In this document: positions 25,379-33,953 of the stretch, in pieces | Layout: each line of letters starts with the position of its first letter | Numbering within the stretch: the first letter of the stretch is position 1 | Origin: Frigoribacterium sp. SL97 | GTDB taxonomy: Bacteria > Actinomycetota > Actinomycetes > Actinomycetales > Microbacteriaceae | DNA: 64,000 nt | Direction: 5' to 3' | Assembly (NCBI RefSeq): GCF_026625765.1 | Contig: NZ_CP113062.1 | Coordinates: 1,612,001 to 1,676,000 of the forward strand | The notes under the pieces: model-generated | Seen by the model: only the letters and a program-made list of their open reading frames with translations | Databases searched by the model: none | Told to the model about the DNA's origin: nothing | Translations under genes and position numbers: made by a program

Positions 25379-27154
25379 ATGACCTACGGGGTAAAGTTGC
25401 GCAGATCACCGCCGCAAAGTCACGGACGCCACCCCGACGCGGTCACGTCATCTTCATTTAAGGAATGGTGCCTGCGCGAAAGTAAGAATCGACCTCTCGC
25501 CCTTGACCTGTTCTCAGGGGCTGGTGGTCTCGGGCTGGGCGCGGAGGCTGCGGGTTGGACGGTCGTGACAGCCGTGGATCACAATGAAAGAGCTCTCGCT
25601 ACCCACGATGCAAACTTCCGCGGCGAGTCTCTACTCATGGATCTATCCCAGCCCTCTAGCGCGGACGTTCTGCGGACAAAACTTGAGGGAATACCTATCG
25701 ACCTCATCGTCGGGGGGCCTCCGTGCCAACCGTTCAGCCGAGCCGGCATGTCAAAGATTCGGCATCTGGTCCAGGCTGGCATTCGAAGCCACTTTGATGC
25801 TCGTCGAGAGCTGTGGCGCACATTTGTAGAGGTCGCTACAACTATTAGACCACGCGTCCTTTTACTCGAGAATGTTCCTGATATGGCTCTCGGGGATGAG
25901 CTAGGGGTGGTCCGGTTAATTGACAGCCTGCTCAACGAGGCGGGCTACACCGTTGACTACAGGTTGTTAGACGCATGGCGACACGGCGTTCCGCAACATA
26001 GAAAACGATTTATAATGCAAGCACGGCGCGACGGTCACCAAATAACATGGCCAGTCGATGCCGGCGACCGTGCCTCGGTTCGAGATGCCATATTCGATCT
26101 CCCGCGGTTAGGCGAGACTCAAGGCAGTTCAGAAATGGCCTATGCCGAATCGCCAGAAAGTGAGCTTGGTAAAGCCCTTCGGGGCAATCAGCGAGACGTC
26201 CCCCTCTACGACCATGTCACGCGACCGGTTCGGGCTGACGATCGGGAAGCATTTGAGCTGATGGACTCGACCACGCTCTACTCGGATCTTCCCGAGCGAC
26301 TCAAGCGGTACCGATCAGACACGTTCGACGATAAGTACAAGCGACTGGGATGGGACTCCCTGAGTCGTACGATCACTGCTCACATGGCAAAAGACGGCTA
26401 CTGGTATATCCATCCTGAGGAGTCCCGTTCTTTGACCGTTCGAGAAGCTGCTCGTTTGCAAACCTTTCCCGATTCCTTCCGCTTCTCGGGAACTCGAAGC
26501 GATGCCTTCCGACAAATTGGCAACGCTGTCCCTCCTCTGCTTGGGCAAGTCGTGGCGCAACAGCTTCGACCAAGTTCAGAGTTGCCGGAAGACTTTACGG
26601 CTCCTGATGCTGCTGCGGTGCGAGATCGACTGTCCGCTTGGGGTGAGGAGGCAAGACGCGAGCGTTGGTGGCTTTTTCCGGGTGACAAAATGACAGGTGA
26701 TCGCGCAATCTTGGTTGCTCTTCTGCGCCTGCATGTGATGGCTACCGGTCGGGCCAGAGCAGTGGCGGACTTGGTCGAGTCCAGGGGAGACGATCTTCTG
26801 CATCAACTGGCGGATCTGTCGTCTTCGCCACTAAGCGATTCGCAGAAGAGGCGATTAGCGCAAATGTCAGCTGCAACAACCGGTGCCGCGGACGAGCTGC
26901 ACCTCGTGCCGAGACTGTCTTCTCTCGAGGAGAAAACCGTTCGTTTGCTTAGCGGGGAAAATGTTCTCTTGCAGAGCAGTCGCGTTGGAATGAACGTATC
27001 TGTTCTTCGCGACTTGCCTAGAGAAGAATTCGGTCTACACGGTGGGTTAAAAGTCGGTCTTGCGCAGCTAGTTGGAGTGGGCCCACGAGCAGCATTGAGG
27101 ATGTCTGCTTTGAGAGCCATGACTTCTTCCGAAGCCTACAAACTGAAGGCGTAA
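25379..27154 (+). CDS. DNA (cytosine-5) methyltransferase with a C-terminal extension
   Basis: A 591-residue C5 methyltransferase. Motif I is ALDLFSGAGGLGLG (residue 41), motif IV is GGPPCQPFSRAG with catalytic Cys116, motif VI is ENV (164), motif VIII is QHRKR (206-210), motif IX is REAARLQTFP and motif X is IGNAVPP (380-386). The target-recognition region lies between about 215 and 350. About 200 residues follow motif X, including a helix-hairpin-helix-like LVGVGPRAAL turn; this tail is not part of the minimal enzyme. ATG 25379 is preferred, with AAAGGA 9 nt upstream; a TTG at 25361 is possible. No restriction endonuclease gene is recognisable nearby. Confidence 0.93.
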   Translation: MTYGVKLRRSPPQSHGRHPDAVTSSSFKEWCLRESKNRPLALDLFSGAGGLGLGAEAAGWTVVTAVDHNERALATHDANFRGESLLMDLSQPSSADVLRTKLEGIPIDLIVGGPPCQPFSRAGMSKIRHLVQAGIRSHFDARRELWRTFVEVATTIRPRVLLLENVPDMALGDELGVVRLIDSLLNEAGYTVDYRLLDAWRHGVPQHRKRFIMQARRDGHQITWPVDAGDRASVRDAIFDLPRLGETQGSSEMAYAESPESELGKALRGNQRDVPLYDHVTRPVRADDREAFELMDSTTLYSDLPERLKRYRSDTFDDKYKRLGWDSLSRTITAHMAKDGYWYIHPEESRSLTVREAARLQTFPDSFRFSGTRSDAFRQIGNAVPPLLGQVVAQQLRPSSELPEDFTAPDAAAVRDRLSAWGEEARRERWWLFPGDKMTGDRAILVALLRLHVMATGRARAVADLVESRGDDLLHQLADLSSSPLSDSQKRRLAQMSAATTGAADELHLVPRLSSLEEKTVRLLSGENVLLQSSRVGMNVSVLRDLPREEFGLHGGLKVGLAQLVGVGPRAALRMSALRAMTSSEAYKLKA

Positions 27155-27251
27155 TCCTTCGGTGTAACCGCGGCCTAGGCTATGAAGACCCGACATGCCG
27201 AAGCTTGGCACAACCGGGCTGACAACTGTTTCGACGAGATGGGGATCGAAT

Positions 27252-29408
27252 ATGACAGTTCAGAGCGTCGAGTCTTTTTTTCGACCGCGAGCTAGGCTGT
27301 TGCAACTCCTTGGTGATCAACTTATCGGTAGCGCTCGACTTGCCATCTTCGAACTAGTGAAGAATTCCTACGATGCGGATGCAAGCGAGGCCATCGTCAC
27401 CATGTCGGGGCTTCGCTCTGACTCGCCCCAGATTGAGGTACGCGATGACGGCTCGGGGATGTCTTTAGCGACCTTGCGCGACATTTGGCTTGTACCTGGC
27501 CACGACCATAAGGCCCTTGACCGAGCTTTTGGCAGACGCAGCCCAGGAGGCCGTCTTCCCCTTGGGGAAAAAGGTGTTGGTCGTTTCGCAGTCCACAAGT
27601 TAGGAGCCCGAGTAGAAGTCGTCAGCAAGCGCGCTGGTCACGCCGAGTGCATCATGTCTATCGACTGGGACGTAATCGCCGATTCTGAATTCTTGGACGA
27701 AGCCGAAGTAACAATTCGCGAGAGACCTTCGGAGGTCTTTGTCGGAGACGGCGAGACCGGGACGGTCGTAACCGTTGCGTCACTCAAGGGTGATGAGTGG
27801 ACCCGAGGCGAGATTCGGAAGCTCTATCGACAAATAACGTCGATATCGTCCCCATTTACGGAACGAACTGACAAATTTACTGCTCAATTGAGACTTCCAG
27901 ATGAGCACCAGTGGCTTGACGAGATGCCCAATACTGCCACGTTGCTCGAGAGTGCTCCCTGGAAATTCACATTCACTCTAGATGGCAACCAATTCACGTG
28001 GGAGTTTAGTTTTCTAGGTTTCTCCGGCGTTAGCCTTGAGCCACGAACCGTAGCTGGATCGGACTACGGAGTGCTTCTCGACCCCAAGGACCTGCCAGAA
28101 CGAGATCAAGCCAGGCTTGGAGTCGATGGTGCCAAGCTCCCGAAGGTTAGCCGAAGCAGTTCTGTGAATCAGACCGGCATCGGCCCAATTTCGGGGACAT
28201 TTTACGTCTTTGACCGAGACCGCGACGTCTTGGCAAAGATCGGTCATAGCGCGTCAGTGCAGGAATTCCTCAACGAAAGCGGGGGAGTTCGGGTCTACAG
28301 AGATGGTATACGCGTATACAACTACGGCGAGCCAGGCGATGACTGGCTAGGGCTGGATATTCGTCGCGTAAACGCCCCAAGCAAAAGAATCAGCAATAAT
28401 ATTATTGTCGCCGCTGTCGACTTGTCATTGGCCGAAAGTTACCGCCTCGCGGAGAAGACTAATCGGGAGGGCTTCGTCGAGGGACCTTCCCTCTCGCGAC
28501 TGCGGGCCTTCATACGTGGCGCTCTTGCAGTATTGGAAGCGGAGAGAAATAAAGATAAAACAAACCTTCGACGTCTGCTCGGGAAGCAGCGATCAAGCCT
28601 GAAGGGTGGCATTGAAAGGCCTCTGAAGCAGATCCGCACTTTGGCTAAGAAAAACAGTCTTTCTGACCAAATAGACCCCCTGATCGATCGGGCACAAAAA
28701 GCCTACGACGATATGCGCGAGATCATGCTGAGGTCGGGAATATCTGGTATGTCTCTAGTTATCGTTTATCACGAGATTGACCATGGTGTCCGTCTCCTGC
28801 ACAAGGCTTTGAGGGCTGGCAGCGACGTGGAGAAGGCGGTCGAACAGGCCAGGGATCTGGTTGGAGTACTCGACAGTTTCGGGGACCTGCTCCGGCGCGG
28901 TGAATCCCGAGAGCAAGATTTACGCAAGCTTGCCGAGCGGGCTGCTGCGCTGAATTCGGTTCGATTTCAACAGCACGGGATCGATTTCGCGATCGACATT
29001 GATCGGGGGTCTGAGTCCGAGCCTGTCATGTCGTTCTTTCCTTTCGGGTTGGTTCTCGGCGCCTTGACGAACCTCATTGACAACAGCATTTACTGGCTGG
29101 GAGCGCGGTGGCCGGATGCGGTCAGCAGCGGGAGCAAGCGGCTTCTTCTCCGTGTCGACATTGATAGTTTTGCGGGGCCTGCGATCGTCATTGCAGACAA
29201 CGGTCCAGGGTTCAGCGACAGCTTTGGGGACTCATTGGAGCCGTTCTTCACCAGGCGACCTGATGGTATCGGGGTTGGTCTTTACTACGTGAATCTCATT
29301 ATGAACACAATCGGGGGTCAGCTTCTTGAGGGTGTCGACCTGGCAGGTGTCGATGTTAACAAATATGGCGGTGCGGCCTTAGTTCTTGTCTTTCCTAGGG
29401 GGAAATAA
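27252..29408 (+). CDS. Cytosolic dual-GHKL protein: Hsp90/MORC-like ATPase plus histidine-kinase module
   Basis: A 718-residue protein without membrane segments. The N-terminal GHKL domain has N-box FELVKNSYDADA (33-44), G1 RDDGSGMS (64-71) and lid GEKGVGRFA (105-113), and continues into an S5-like transducer region ending NREGF (404-408). A helical region with His507 and His511 (VYHEIDHGV) could be the phosphoacceptor/dimerisation helix. A second, kinase-type GHKL domain has N-box LTNLIDNSIYW (605-615), G1 DNGPGF (649-654) and G2 GIGVGLYYV (672-680). It is followed with a 1-base overlap by a receiver gene, so a soluble two-component pair is likely. ATG 27195 would add 19 residues. Confidence 0.85.
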   Translation: MTVQSVESFFRPRARLLQLLGDQLIGSARLAIFELVKNSYDADASEAIVTMSGLRSDSPQIEVRDDGSGMSLATLRDIWLVPGHDHKALDRAFGRRSPGGRLPLGEKGVGRFAVHKLGARVEVVSKRAGHAECIMSIDWDVIADSEFLDEAEVTIRERPSEVFVGDGETGTVVTVASLKGDEWTRGEIRKLYRQITSISSPFTERTDKFTAQLRLPDEHQWLDEMPNTATLLESAPWKFTFTLDGNQFTWEFSFLGFSGVSLEPRTVAGSDYGVLLDPKDLPERDQARLGVDGAKLPKVSRSSSVNQTGIGPISGTFYVFDRDRDVLAKIGHSASVQEFLNESGGVRVYRDGIRVYNYGEPGDDWLGLDIRRVNAPSKRISNNIIVAAVDLSLAESYRLAEKTNREGFVEGPSLSRLRAFIRGALAVLEAERNKDKTNLRRLLGKQRSSLKGGIERPLKQIRTLAKKNSLSDQIDPLIDRAQKAYDDMREIMLRSGISGMSLVIVYHEIDHGVRLLHKALRAGSDVEKAVEQARDLVGVLDSFGDLLRRGESREQDLRKLAERAAALNSVRFQQHGIDFAIDIDRGSESEPVMSFFPFGLVLGALTNLIDNSIYWLGARWPDAVSSGSKRLLLRVDIDSFAGPAIVIADNGPGFSDSFGDSLEPFFTRRPDGIGVGLYYVNLIMNTIGGQLLEGVDLAGVDVNKYGGAALVLVFPRGK

Positions 29409-30733
29409 TGTTTTCTGCTCCGCGATTTGTAGTAGTCGACGATAATGCTCTACACATGCATGCCATTGGTGACGCTATTCAAGGACTTGGTTCGGCGTGT
29501 GCTCGAGTTCTTTACTCGGCCGAGCAAGACCCCGATCCGATCCTTTTTCTAGGAGTTCGTGGTCTTTTCATGGACCTGCAGCTCCAGGATCGCGCAATGA
29601 CGAGTGACTTCAACCGTCACTACGCAGAGATTGCACGCATTCTGAGTCATGTGATTAGCGAACAGGGCGGTCCCTACGTCCTCGTGGTCTGGACCGACAA
29701 CCCTCAGCACGTAGACGACCTCCAGCCCTATCTCTCAGAGCTATTCGACGCTAAGCCATATCTAAGACCCGTTGCCATTCTGCCCCTTTCCAAGACGGAT
29801 TATATTGATACAGATTCTGGTGAGGCGGCTGGTGCATCCCTTCGCGAAGAAATCCTTTCCATCTTGCGAAGGGACGGGGGTGTTAGCGCCCTCGTCCAGT
29901 GGGAAACAGAAGTGCTGGAGGGCGCGGCTCGCGTAACTGCTGACTTACAGAAGCTGGCCCGTGGCTGGACCGATGAAAAGAGCGTTGCGACTTTGTTACG
30001 ACGTCTGGCAGATGAAGCAGTTGGTGCAGGTAATGTGGAGGAGGATCACAGGTCTGCCATCCACCTGGCGTTGACGCCTCTTCTTCAGGATCATCTTCAA
30101 GCCCCACTTCCTACGTCTGATGGGGCTTTTCCTTGGGCGGACATCTTTGCTGAAGTGCCTGATGTGCTGCCGGCCCTAATCAAGACGCAAGTCGCGGCCC
30201 TAAACGCTAGTTTGCACTGGATTCAGAAAACTAACGAATATGGTGTCTTGCCGACGGCATGGGGTGCCGTCTCCAAACTGGAGGACGCTTTCGACTGGAC
30301 AGAATTTGGGTTAGATGACGAAGCAGACTACTTTGCGAATGTTGTCCAGAAGAATGTCAAGGGTTGCCCCGACAGGCAAGCTGTCGCCTTCCAAGTCCTG
30401 CAAATTCGTATCGGCGCTGCTTGCGATTATGCGCAAAAAGCGTCAGGACCTATTCCCGTCGCTCTGGTTGGTGTTCTAAAGGCACGGGACGAGCCCAGGC
30501 CGCGAGAACTGAACCCAAGATCGACGAGCTGGCTATCTCCAGTTCTCAACATATCTAAAGAGCAACCGGTCCAATTTTTTATCGATCCGAGATTTGTACG
30601 CGTACGAGGGTCTTCAGCTGTGGCGTCCTTTGAGGTCCTGGGTCGACTACGTGAGCAATTGCTTCTCGAACTTGTGGCGACCGTCTCGCAGCATGGTTCG
30701 CGACCTGGGATCGTGAGGTTCGTGGAGAAGTGA
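29408..30733 (+). CDS. Response-regulator-like protein with unknown C-terminal domain
   Basis: A 441-residue protein. Residues 1-140 form a receiver with all key positions: acidic pair D11-D12 (VVVDDN), phosphoacceptor D56 (LFMDLQL), T96 (VVWTDN) and K129 (LPLSKTD). Residues about 150-441 are mostly helical with a basic C terminus and match no DNA-binding or enzyme motif I know. The ATG shares one base with the TAA of the kinase gene (TAATG), so the two are coupled. The role is inferred: output protein of the dual-GHKL kinase in a methyltransferase-linked system. Confidence 0.8.
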   Translation: MFSAPRFVVVDDNALHMHAIGDAIQGLGSACARVLYSAEQDPDPILFLGVRGLFMDLQLQDRAMTSDFNRHYAEIARILSHVISEQGGPYVLVVWTDNPQHVDDLQPYLSELFDAKPYLRPVAILPLSKTDYIDTDSGEAAGASLREEILSILRRDGGVSALVQWETEVLEGAARVTADLQKLARGWTDEKSVATLLRRLADEAVGAGNVEEDHRSAIHLALTPLLQDHLQAPLPTSDGAFPWADIFAEVPDVLPALIKTQVAALNASLHWIQKTNEYGVLPTAWGAVSKLEDAFDWTEFGLDDEADYFANVVQKNVKGCPDRQAVAFQVLQIRIGAACDYAQKASGPIPVALVGVLKARDEPRPRELNPRSTSWLSPVLNISKEQPVQFFIDPRFVRVRGSSAVASFEVLGRLREQLLLELVATVSQHGSRPGIVRFVEK

Positions 30734-30748
30734 CCGCTGACTCGGCAG

Positions 30749-30768
30749 CAACATTGAGCTCAATGTTG
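30749..30768. terminator. 20-bp perfect palindrome after the receiver gene
   Basis: CAACATTGAGCTCAATGTTG, 16 bp after the stop. It may be a terminator stem or a protein-binding site. Confidence 0.45.
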
Positions 30769-31418
30769 TATATAAATTTGATTTGGGTCTAGTGGGTGGA
30801 TGTCTCAGGCTTCCATAGCTGAGGTTGGAGACATTCCCCCTGGTAAGCGATGACAGGTGTGCTTTGTCCGATCGCGCTTTCCAACGGACGAGCATTTCTA
30901 GGCCTTGGGCCGGTGCATAGAAGACTTCGATTTCTGACTCGAATGACGTGTTCACGCCCGCGCGACTCAGAGTAGGCGACTTGGGCCTAGCGCGAGCTTG
31001 TGCTAGACGTGAGCTGCGGAAAGGTTTGCCGCTTCACTGTTCCCTTTTAGGCCCGCAGGCAAGCGCCACGGCCGAAAACTGCATCAAGAAAGCGCAAGCT
31101 GCGGCACTTGATTCGCAGCTTGGGAGTTGCCTGCCTCATCTACGTTGCCGCCCTGTTCGCCAATCGCATCGACTCGGCTGTCTGCCGGCGAGGTATGCCA
31201 GCGCCCTCGGCGCGTTTGGCGTCATCGGGTGGTCACCATTCAGCGGCTCCAACATGTTCGAACAGAGCAGGCGTTGATTTGGGAGAGCCGGATCTGCATT
31301 CTCCCCCGTTGCTGCTGCCACGCCGGAGTAGGACTGCGACGAAGCTGACGCATGGCTGCATCGGATCGAATCGACTGTGTCTCAGGATGGAGCGATCGAA
31401 GAAAACAGTCGTGATGTA

Positions 31419-31446
31419 AGTGCCAGTGCCAGTGCCAGTGCCAGTC
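31419..31446 (+). repeat. AGTGCC hexanucleotide tandem repeat
   Basis: Four AGTGCC units and a degenerate fifth (AGTCCC). Confidence 0.85.
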
Positions 31447-31744
31447 CCAGCGCCGGCGTCGAGTTCAAAAGCCTAGCGACAACGCCGACCGCGAGGCACG
31501 GCAGCGGTTTTGAGGAAGCTGTGCCCTCCTGTGCTCGTGGCCGCGCTGTAGAAAGGGTGGCGGGGCGTAATAAGCGAGGGCCTCCTCGGGGCGCGGCTCT
31601 TGATGCAGCAGACTATGTCTCCGAGCATTGGGCCGCTTCCACAATTTTTCCTAGTATGGCCTCTCCGGTCATCACTCGTACGCGCGGAGTGGGCCAAGAA
31701 GGTGCCGGCGATAGATGCCCTTCGGCATGCCCTAAAGTCCATTC

Positions 31745-32896
31745 ATGGGAATAAAGCGAGGGCTACTCGAGCAACACATCGCGGTCTTCGGCGAGAGCGG
31801 CAGCGGCAAGACCGTGCTGCTTTCCTCGTTCTACGGTGGAGCGCAGGAGCCCGCATTTCGCGAGGAAAGTATATTCGGCATTGTGGCGGACGACAGCGGT
31901 CAGGGCACACGCTTGCACCAGAATTATCTAGGCATGAGAGACGCAGGTCGTAGGCCCTCCACGACGAGGTTCTCTTCGACGAGTTATACCTTTTCATTCC
32001 GTCGGCGGGATCGCATGGCCGCGGAAATGAAGAAGAGAAAGCCTTCGGGTGACCTCAGACTCGTATGGCACGACTATCCAGGTGACTGGTTCATCGAGGA
32101 GCCTAGTAGTGCACAGGAGGCAGAGCGTCGCGTTCAGACGTTTCGAGCTCTTCTTAGCTCGAACGTCGCCCTCCTGCTTGTGGATGGACAGCGTCTTGCT
32201 GAGAACTCGGGGGAAGAGGAGCGCTATCTCAAGGTGCTCTTCTCGAACGTTCGTAATGGCATCCACAGGCTTGAGGCGGAACTCCTCCGAGGCCGTAAGC
32301 CATTTGCGCAGTTCCCTCGAATTTGGATCATCGCCTTATCGAAGGCTGACTTGCTGCCAGATCTTGACGTTGTGGCTTTCCGCGACCTTGTTATCGGAAA
32401 GGCAGGCGGCGAGTTAAGTGACCTACGTGGGGCTCTGCAGGGACTTATTCAGAGTCCCGAGGCACTGTCTGTTGGCGAAGATTTTGTCCTCCTATCCTCT
32501 GCCAAGTTCGAGCCGGATGGCATTCATTTTGCCAAACGTGTAGGCCTCGATTTGATCTTGCCCATCGCTGCAGTCCTCCCTTTCATTCGAAACGAGCGTT
32601 GGGCCCGGGGGCTGGAGAAGGGTGGAGAGGCAGCGTCCATCTTCTCGCGTCGAGCAAAGGAATTTGCCGCTTTCATAGGCAACAAGTCGAACTTTCGCGG
32701 ACCCATCGGGCAGGTCCTAAATGTGTTCGCAGAACCTGCCGCAGAAATTGCGGCCAAGCTTGCGACGGATAAGCTTGCGGATCTCAACCATGCTGCCATC
32801 GCGAGGCACGACTTCATGGCCGCTGTTCTGACTGGATTCAAGATGGATCTTGACCGCGGTGAGCACGACCGGGTTCTGATTCAAAGCCTTAGATGA
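31745..32896 (+). CDS. P-loop GTPase, DO-GTPase-like
   Basis: A 383-residue protein starting at ATG 31745. P-loop FGESGSGKT is at residues 15-23, switch/Walker B DYPGD at 110-114 (DxxG), hydrophobic strand VALLLVDG at 141-148, and a base-recognition-like SKAD at 199-202. The layout fits large GTPases of bacterial conflict systems (the double-GTPase group), but that subfamily assignment is from memory of general features and not certain. It is coupled to a small gene by ATGA. A helical C terminus of about 120 residues may bind a partner or membrane. Confidence 0.75.
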   Translation: MGIKRGLLEQHIAVFGESGSGKTVLLSSFYGGAQEPAFREESIFGIVADDSGQGTRLHQNYLGMRDAGRRPSTTRFSSTSYTFSFRRRDRMAAEMKKRKPSGDLRLVWHDYPGDWFIEEPSSAQEAERRVQTFRALLSSNVALLLVDGQRLAENSGEEERYLKVLFSNVRNGIHRLEAELLRGRKPFAQFPRIWIIALSKADLLPDLDVVAFRDLVIGKAGGELSDLRGALQGLIQSPEALSVGEDFVLLSSAKFEPDGIHFAKRVGLDLILPIAAVLPFIRNERWARGLEKGGEAASIFSRRAKEFAAFIGNKSNFRGPIGQVLNVFAEPAAEIAAKLATDKLADLNHAAIARHDFMAAVLTGFKMDLDRGEHDRVLIQSLR

Positions 32897-33147
32897 GATT
32901 CATTTGGGCGTCCCGAGGAGCAAAGTGGGGATTCCGCTTTCTCAGCAGTGCTGGCCTTGCTGACCCATTGCCTGTGTACGAGGCAGCCTTTGGCGCTGTG
33001 GGCGACAATCCGGACGTAATACGCAAATCCATCAATTCTGTGGCACTCCGTTTTGACGATCCCCTCCAAAGGCGCGATCAAGCCGGACGAGTCATTCCAC
33101 ACGAATTTGTTCTCTTCGTCGATCCGAACCTTGGTCCGCTCCCTTGA
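32893..33147 (+). CDS. Small GTPase-linked protein, probably interrupted by a frameshift
   Basis: ATG 32893 overlaps the GTPase stop. The 84 residues start MRFIWASRGAKWGFRFL and end FVLFVDPNLGPLP at TGA 33145. A one-base forward shift at CCTTGAC opens a frame continuing DDGRRLIWPEVAGRF to a TAA at 33233-33235, giving a natural-looking protein of about 113 residues. So the gene is either disrupted or decoded by a +1 frameshift. Family unknown; the coupling suggests a partner of the GTPase. Confidence 0.55.
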   Translation: MRFIWASRGAKWGFRFLSSAGLADPLPVYEAAFGAVGDNPDVIRKSINSVALRFDDPLQRRDQAGRVIPHEFVLFVDPNLGPLP

Positions 33148-33338
33148 CGACGGTCGTCGCCTCATCTGGCCAGAGGTTGCCGGACGCTTTGCCAGGATTT
33201 GGAACGAGAAAGAGCCGTCAGGCTGTGACTTGTAAGCTCCCGAATTCCGTTCCTGATCAGACCAGCCCCTAAAGTGGGCGATTCGTCGTCGCTGCCAACC
33301 CGCATGGATCGGTGTGCGCCTCCTTGTCTCATTTTGGG

Positions 33339-33905
33339 TCAGGCTCCAGTTGTCGTCCTAGGGGCGCAGGGCCGGTACGTCGTCGCGACAGCGCCGGAGG
33401 CGAGGGCGTGGCGGGCGGTCGGGGTGAGGTCGAGGGGGTGGGGGAGGCCGGCGAGCAGGTAGGGGCCGTGGCCGGCGACCCAGGGGTAGACGGTGAACTC
33501 GTACTCGTCGACCAGGCCCCAGCCGACGACGTCGGTGGCGAAGGTGGAACCTCCGAGACGGAGCGGGCCCCCGGGACGGCTCTTCAGCTCGAGCACCGCC
33601 TCACGCACGTCGCCGCCGAGCAACTCGGCGTTCCAGTCGACGCTCTCGAGCGTCGTCGACGCCACGTACTTAGGGATCTTGTGGATGGTCCGCGCGAAGG
33701 GCTGCATCCAGTCCGGGAAAGCATCGGAGGCGGGCGGCCGCCAGGCCTGCTCCATCAGCTCGTAGGTGACCCGCCCCAACAGCAGACCGTCGGCCTGCTC
33801 GAGAGCCTCCGTGGCCAACTGGTGGACCTCGGCGTCCGGCCGGCCCTCACGGTGATCGATGCAGCCGTCGAGCATGACGTTGATGGAGTACGTGAGCGTC
33901 CTCAT
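33339..33905 (-). CDS. Dihydrofolate reductase family protein (RibD C-terminal type)
   Basis: A 188-residue protein with the RibD_C/YyaP pattern: TYSINVMLDGCIDH at the N terminus, LLLGRVTYELM, PKYVAST, and the dinucleotide-loop region LRLGGSTFATDVV. Such proteins are stand-alone reductases of unknown substrate, not true folate enzymes. It is the first host-type gene to the right of the island, with a leaderless-type -10 box 7 nt upstream. Confidence 0.85.
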   Translation of the reverse strand: MRTLTYSINVMLDGCIDHREGRPDAEVHQLATEALEQADGLLLGRVTYELMEQAWRPPASDAFPDWMQPFARTIHKIPKYVASTTLESVDWNAELLGGDVREAVLELKSRPGGPLRLGGSTFATDVVGWGLVDEYEFTVYPWVAGHGPYLLAGLPHPLDLTPTARHALASGAVATTYRPCAPRTTTGA

Positions 33906-33912
33906 GTCGGGG

Positions 33913-33918
33913 AGGCTA
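33913..33918 (-). promoter_or_regulatory. Putative -10 box TAGCCT (leaderless)
   Basis: On the minus strand TAGCCT ends 7 nt before the ATG at 33905. Confidence 0.45.
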
Positions 33919-33953
33919 GCCCCGCGACGGAGGCGCCGCCAGAGGCACGAAAG

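Larger units (their letters stand above)
30734..31744. other. 1-kb island spacer with no supportable gene
   Basis: It contains a 20-bp palindrome, an AT-rich stretch around 30766-30785 and an AGTGCC tandem repeat at 31419. Short open frames exist on both strands (for example minus-strand SFESEIEVFYAPAQG near 30950-30905, and plus-strand FLVWPLRSSLVRAEWAKK near 31650-31700). None has a start, full length and context together. Some may be remains of a gene lost upstream of the GTPase. Confidence 0.5.
24911..33338. other. Genomic island, lower GC, inserted after tRNA-Pro
   Basis: From the tRNA 3' end to just before the dihydrofolate-reductase-like gene the base composition is clearly less GC-rich, and codons such as ATA, TTA and AGA become common. 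None of the three dispersed repeat families of the host DNA was seen here. Contents: decayed coding segments, a C5 DNA methyltransferase, a dual-GHKL kinase, a receiver protein, a 1-kb spacer, a GTPase and a small partner gene. No integrase, transposase or duplicated tRNA end was found, so how it arrived is not visible. Confidence 0.75.

Noticed and set aside
30647..30955. Minus-strand frame of 102 codons in the island spacer
   Set aside because: Its end overlaps the receiver gene and it lacks a recognisable family; only the first third looks protein-like.
31377..31754. Plus-strand frame of 125 codons before the GTPase, with SASASA repeat
   Set aside because: The repeat and composition look non-coding, no ribosome binding site, no homologue recognised.
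24911..33338. Search for a direct repeat of the tRNA-Pro 3' end as right attachment site
   Set aside because: No copy of the T-arm/acceptor sequence was seen by eye up to 33.4 kb, so no att pair is claimed.
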